Assembly: GCF_011745365.1 (NCBI RefSeq)
Contig: NW_024468912.1
Location: forward strand, 3,844,001 to 3,908,000
Length of the DNA stretch: 64,000 nt
Direction of reading: 5' to 3'
From: Cryphonectria parasitica EP155
Taxonomy: Eukaryota; Ascomycota; Sordariomycetes; Diaporthales; Cryphonectriaceae
The notes under the pieces were generated by a model. The model was not told where the DNA came from and ran no database searches. It saw only the letters and a list, made by a program, of their open reading frames with translations. The translations under genes were made by a program, and so were the position numbers. Positions 60,771-64,000 of this stretch are shown here, piece by piece; within the stretch, counting starts at the first letter, position 1; the number at the start of each line of letters is the position of its first letter.

Positions 60771-61562
60771 CATTGCAGACATACTATGGACCTTGTAAGT
60801 AAGTGATTACTCTAGTAGGGTAGAGCTGAACAAGTGCCCGGGAGAGACTTACGATGCCAGAGTCCTTCTCGCAAGAGACACGGGTGCAGCAGCCTCCACC
60901 AACCTTCCTGTCCGATGATACAGCATCAGTCATTGTATACATACATTTTACCCCTTCTCTCCCTCCTCATTGGGGAAAAGAGAACGCTTACCAGCCGAAC
61001 TCAGTGTAGCCGTCTTTGTCGTTCAGGTAGGTGATGCCATCAGCAAGCATCTCGGTGGGAGACCAACCAAATCCAGGGTTTCGGCAGATGACATGAGTGA
61101 TGTTGGTGGCGAGCCCACCAGTCTATGTTGCATATTAGCATAAGGCCCTTTATGCAGGGTTGAAGGGGACATACCATGCTGTTGTTGAGGGACTTGTCCA
61201 GGTCCAAGACGGCAGGGGAGATTGCCTTGGCTGTGTCCGCAAGGACACCAGCTGCAATGGGAGCAATGATGTTGAATACCATGGTCATTGCACATAGGTG
61301 GTGAGTGTACATAAGCCTAGGTGCTTGGTAGGGATACAGGTCTGGGCTTTGAAGAAAAGAATTCGACGTTGAAAAGTTAGTAGGTAGGTTAGTGAAGTCT
61401 TCGAAGTGACGTCCAGCTGTAGTACAGCCTCGTCATTGAGGCCAGGTGGTCACTTGGACAAGTGAGAAAGATAGAATCACATGAAAATGTTATTTTCAAG
61501 CATTCACCTGTGTCCCACGACTCTCGTGATTTGAAATGGAGGTCAGTATTTATAAGTCTTCG

Positions 61563-61564
<2 letters not shown>

Positions 61565-61597
<33 letters not shown>
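61565..61597. repeat. (CA)n microsatellite
   Basis: An uninterrupted CA/TG dinucleotide run about 275 bp upstream of the interrupted gene's start codon. Confidence 0.95.
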
Positions 61598-63393
61598 CGC
61601 AACGTGACCTCTGTGCATAAAGGATTCAGACCCCCCTTCCATCTAAGTAATGAAGCAATTCTAGGAATCAACAGGAACGTGGTCTTTCATATATGCACTT
61701 CAAAAGGAAATTGCTCTGAACATGACAAAGATTTAGCAAATTGGAATATCCTTCCTTCACCATGAATGTAACTTGAGATAAGTGCTGTCACTTCAAGTGA
61801 CTGACAAAAGTGTGACTCGCTCCAAAGAATTACAATCAAAGAAAATTGGGGATAGTTTCAGAAGGAACAAGTTGATATATCTGCTCTTGACGTTGCTAAG
61901 ACTTTCGAGGAAAGGTCTGGACATTCATTAAATATCACTACGAAACGCAGCAGGCTTGCTAGTGTGGTGGGAACCAGACATATCGAAGTATCCAGGGGAA
62001 TAGATGATTTTTTGAGCCTATTGACCATGTGTAAAAGTGCCACTGAATCTGGGCAACACTTTCTAAAGTTGACAGGTCGACGTTACAGTTTCCAAGTAGC
62101 CTGAGGCCGATTCCTTTAACTAGCAACTTTCGCATAAGTAGACAATTTAAAGAAAACCCAGCTCTAAGCTGGAGTGACCTGCACGGCTTTGTGTGAGTAA
62201 GTGCTCTTTTAATTTGCTGCTGCCTCTAGGGCTGTGTACACACGCAACTGAGCCATCCCAATCACGTTCCCGCTCAAGCCTACCATCAGTTCACAAGGGC
62301 TTGAGAAGCCAAATTGAGTCAAACTAAAAATGCAGTAGATTGGATGAAAGATACTGAACTTAGGGACAAACTAAGCGCACGTCCATTTCACCCTATAATG
62401 CGTCTCGAGTCCAATAGTAATCGGCCTGCCAAGATCTATATGAAACATTGCATCACTTCTGGTCATTCGATGAACATAGCATCAAGGAGGATTTTGCCGA
62501 GGTTGTGTGGTGGAAGTCTCGTCGCAGCTCAGTTTTTTGGTAGCCCTACCGCCTGGTTTGGAACCTCGGCTCATGAATCAAGGAGCTCACACAGCCTTGG
62601 GGGCTTTTGACCAATCGCGATGCTTCCTAGAAACAACCTTCAGTTCCGATGGCATTACGATCGCAGTGAACCTCGTCTCAACACTTATTTTTCATCATCT
62701 TGACTTGTTTAAGTATATATTCGGACTCAGATTGCTTTAAAGTACATCGACTTTACTTGCTGCCTTGGGTGCTTAATTAATGCCTAAAGATTAGAGTCTC
62801 TGGCATGACTGGATAGCTGTCCCGGTTTCCGAGTTTCCGCTTGCAATTACAGAGGCTGACTTGACAGCTGGATGAGTCTAATCGCAAAATGATGGACCAT
62901 CAGTGTACCTCGCTCTGATGACACTGTTGCAAGCAGATAGACAGCTGCCACATAAATCAGTCGATTCAGTGGTGTTCGTGCCTGGTCTTCGGTATAGGAT
63001 GAATCAACTCGAAACAGGGGGGCCTGGGCGGCGCCGCTAGTCCACAAACAAGTTTGACAAGCCGCAAGAAATCCCCAAAGAGGTATTTTATGTATAAGAT
63101 TGGCCTCAAGAATCTCGAAATTAATCCTTGTTGCATTGTGCCAATGTCTTCTATTCGCTGTAGAATTGCGACAGGAAATCGGACGGTCCTGTTCGAGCAA
63201 CCATTTATTCGATATAGAACTGAGACGGGGACTGGGCGGAGTCTCGGTCGCGTGCAATGCTTTCCTCGGCGAATATGCAGGACACGCCAACTGCCTTGGA
63301 GTCGAATATATAATCTGAGGCGGCCATCATGATGCGAAACAAATCATGAAGAAATATATGCATTCTTTTGGTTCAAGTCTCTCACTGTGTAAA

Positions 63394-63400
63394 TATAAAA
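63394..63400 (+). promoter_or_regulatory. Candidate TATA box of the cutinase gene
   Basis: TATAAAA about 100 bases upstream of the cutinase start codon, followed by a pyrimidine-rich stretch. Position and sequence fit a TATA element; not proven. Confidence 0.4.
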
Positions 63401-63497
63401 TTAGCCTTTTACTCTCCTTCTTTGAATTCGATCTAGCCTGGCGCTGTCGACGATATTTCGATAATCAACTTTGTTCCATCTTTTAATACCCCTCACG

Positions 63498-64000
63498 ATG
63501 AAGCCATCTATTCCTCTCACCATCCTCACTGGACTTTCAGTCGTGGGTGCTGCCCCGGCAAAAATCGAGGGCCGCCAGCAGGAAACGACTTCCAACGACC
63601 TCAAAGACGGCGCGTGCAAACCCGTCACCTTCATTATGGCTCGCGGATCCACAGAAGTGGGCAACATGGTAAGCCGAGAAAACAATACCGTCGCACCCCC
63701 ATAATTATTCACAGGCAAGCAACTCACACACAAGTCAACCACACAGGGAGAGATTCCCGGACCACCGACCTGTGCCGACCTCAAGCAGCAGCTCGGCGCC
63801 GACCAGGTCGCCTGCCAGGGCGTGGGCACCGAGGACGGCTACCCAGCTGCTCTCTCGCCCAACTTCCTCCCCAAGAACACTGACGACACGTCCATCGCAG
63901 CCGCTACCACGATCATGAACCTAGCGGCCACCAAGTGCCCCGACACGACGATGCTCGTCGGTGGCTACAGCCAGGGCAGCGCTGTGATGGACAACGCGAT
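63498..64000 (+). CDS. Cutinase (partial, runs off right edge)
   Basis: Exon 1 is 63498-63668 and exon 2 starts at 63747 and leaves the window; the 78-nt intron has a GTAAGC donor and a CACAG acceptor, phase 0. ATG 63498 opens a signal peptide (MKPSIPLTILTGLSVVGAAP). Cutinase landmarks follow: CKPVTFIMARGSTEVGNM with the oxyanion-region RGSTE, the second exon's CADLKQQLG and GVGTEDGYPA, and the nucleophile elbow GYSQGSA with Ser at about residue 132. The Asp and His of the triad lie beyond the window. Cutinases are secreted serine esterases that hydrolyse plant cutin and are common in plant-associated and saprophytic ascomycetes. Close to the transposon-split gene. Confidence 0.95.

Larger units (their letters stand above)
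56578..61288 (-). pseudogene. Small cysteine-rich (presumably secreted) protein gene split by an LTR element
   Basis: Minus-strand exons: 61288-61175, 61122-60992, 60907-60853, a split fourth exon (60783-60766, then 56876-56787 beyond the insertion) and 56652-56578. Every junction has GT and AG (GTATGT, GTAAGC, GTAAGT, GTGAGT donors), and phases close to 160 aa if the element and one target-site copy are ignored. The N-terminus is hydrophobic (MTMVFNIIAPIAAGVLADTA), a plausible signal peptide; ATGs at 61312 or 61282 are alternatives. Seven cysteines follow, including GGGCCTRVSC and, across the insertion point, a C-N-D-N block. The pattern of a CRNPGFGW segment, a CxRVSC segment and a CNDN segment recalls an unnamed family of small secreted fungal proteins. 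No further stop or frameshift is visible, so the break looks young. Function unknown. Confidence 0.85.
61289..63497. other. Intergenic region between interrupted gene and cutinase gene
   Basis: About 2.2 kb, shared promoter space of two divergent genes. Contains a (CA)n microsatellite at 61565-61597. Short frames at 62314-62610 and 62847-63290 carry no recognisable domain and are not accepted. Confidence 0.45.

Noticed and set aside
62847..63290. 147-codon minus-strand frame upstream of the cutinase gene
   Set aside because: Lies in the cutinase promoter region and has no recognisable protein features.

Overview
The window looks like nuclear DNA of a filamentous ascomycete (Pezizomycotina, probably Sordariomycetes). 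Genes lie on both strands and mostly have short introns with GTAAGT-type donors and CTGAC or CTAAT-type branch sites. There is a fungal Zn(II)2Cys6 regulator, a cutinase, a type-B carboxylesterase, a KxDL protein and an LTE1-like RasGEF. Intergenic spacers are long and rich in homopolymer and microsatellite tracts. The species cannot be fixed from sequence alone.

Left part (1-24.2 kb, mainly housekeeping): 3' end of a beta-lactamase-like gene; SEC18/NSF (minus) diverging from a LENG1/Cir_N-like gene whose start codon sits in an exon with only 8 coding bases; two conserved fungal proteins of unknown function; a three-exon KxDL-domain gene; a long gene-poor stretch (10.8-19.7 kb) holding an aquaporin relic and an unresolved coding-like block; a DGK1-type CTP-dependent diacylglycerol kinase diverging from the DEAD-box helicase gene SPB4.

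Middle (24.2-49.7 kb): a five-exon Zn2Cys6 transcription factor facing a major-facilitator transporter only 132 bp away; a conserved hypothetical gene; a seven-exon secreted carboxylesterase; a three-exon stomatin/band-7 protein; and a very large LTE1-like Ras-family exchange factor.

Right part (49.7-64 kb, accessory): about 6.9 kb without a convincing gene, then a small cysteine-rich presumably secreted protein gene split by a 3.9-kb LTR element. The insertion has a clean 5-bp target duplication (GTTGT), and the host exons and splice sites are otherwise intact. The element lacks recognisable gag/pol, carries a spliced cysteine-rich reading frame of its own, and is invaded by a second, shorter LTR element (1.5 kb). 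A cutinase gene runs off the right edge. Carboxylesterase, cysteine-rich protein and cutinase suggest a secretome-rich, transposon-associated border next to a conserved core block.
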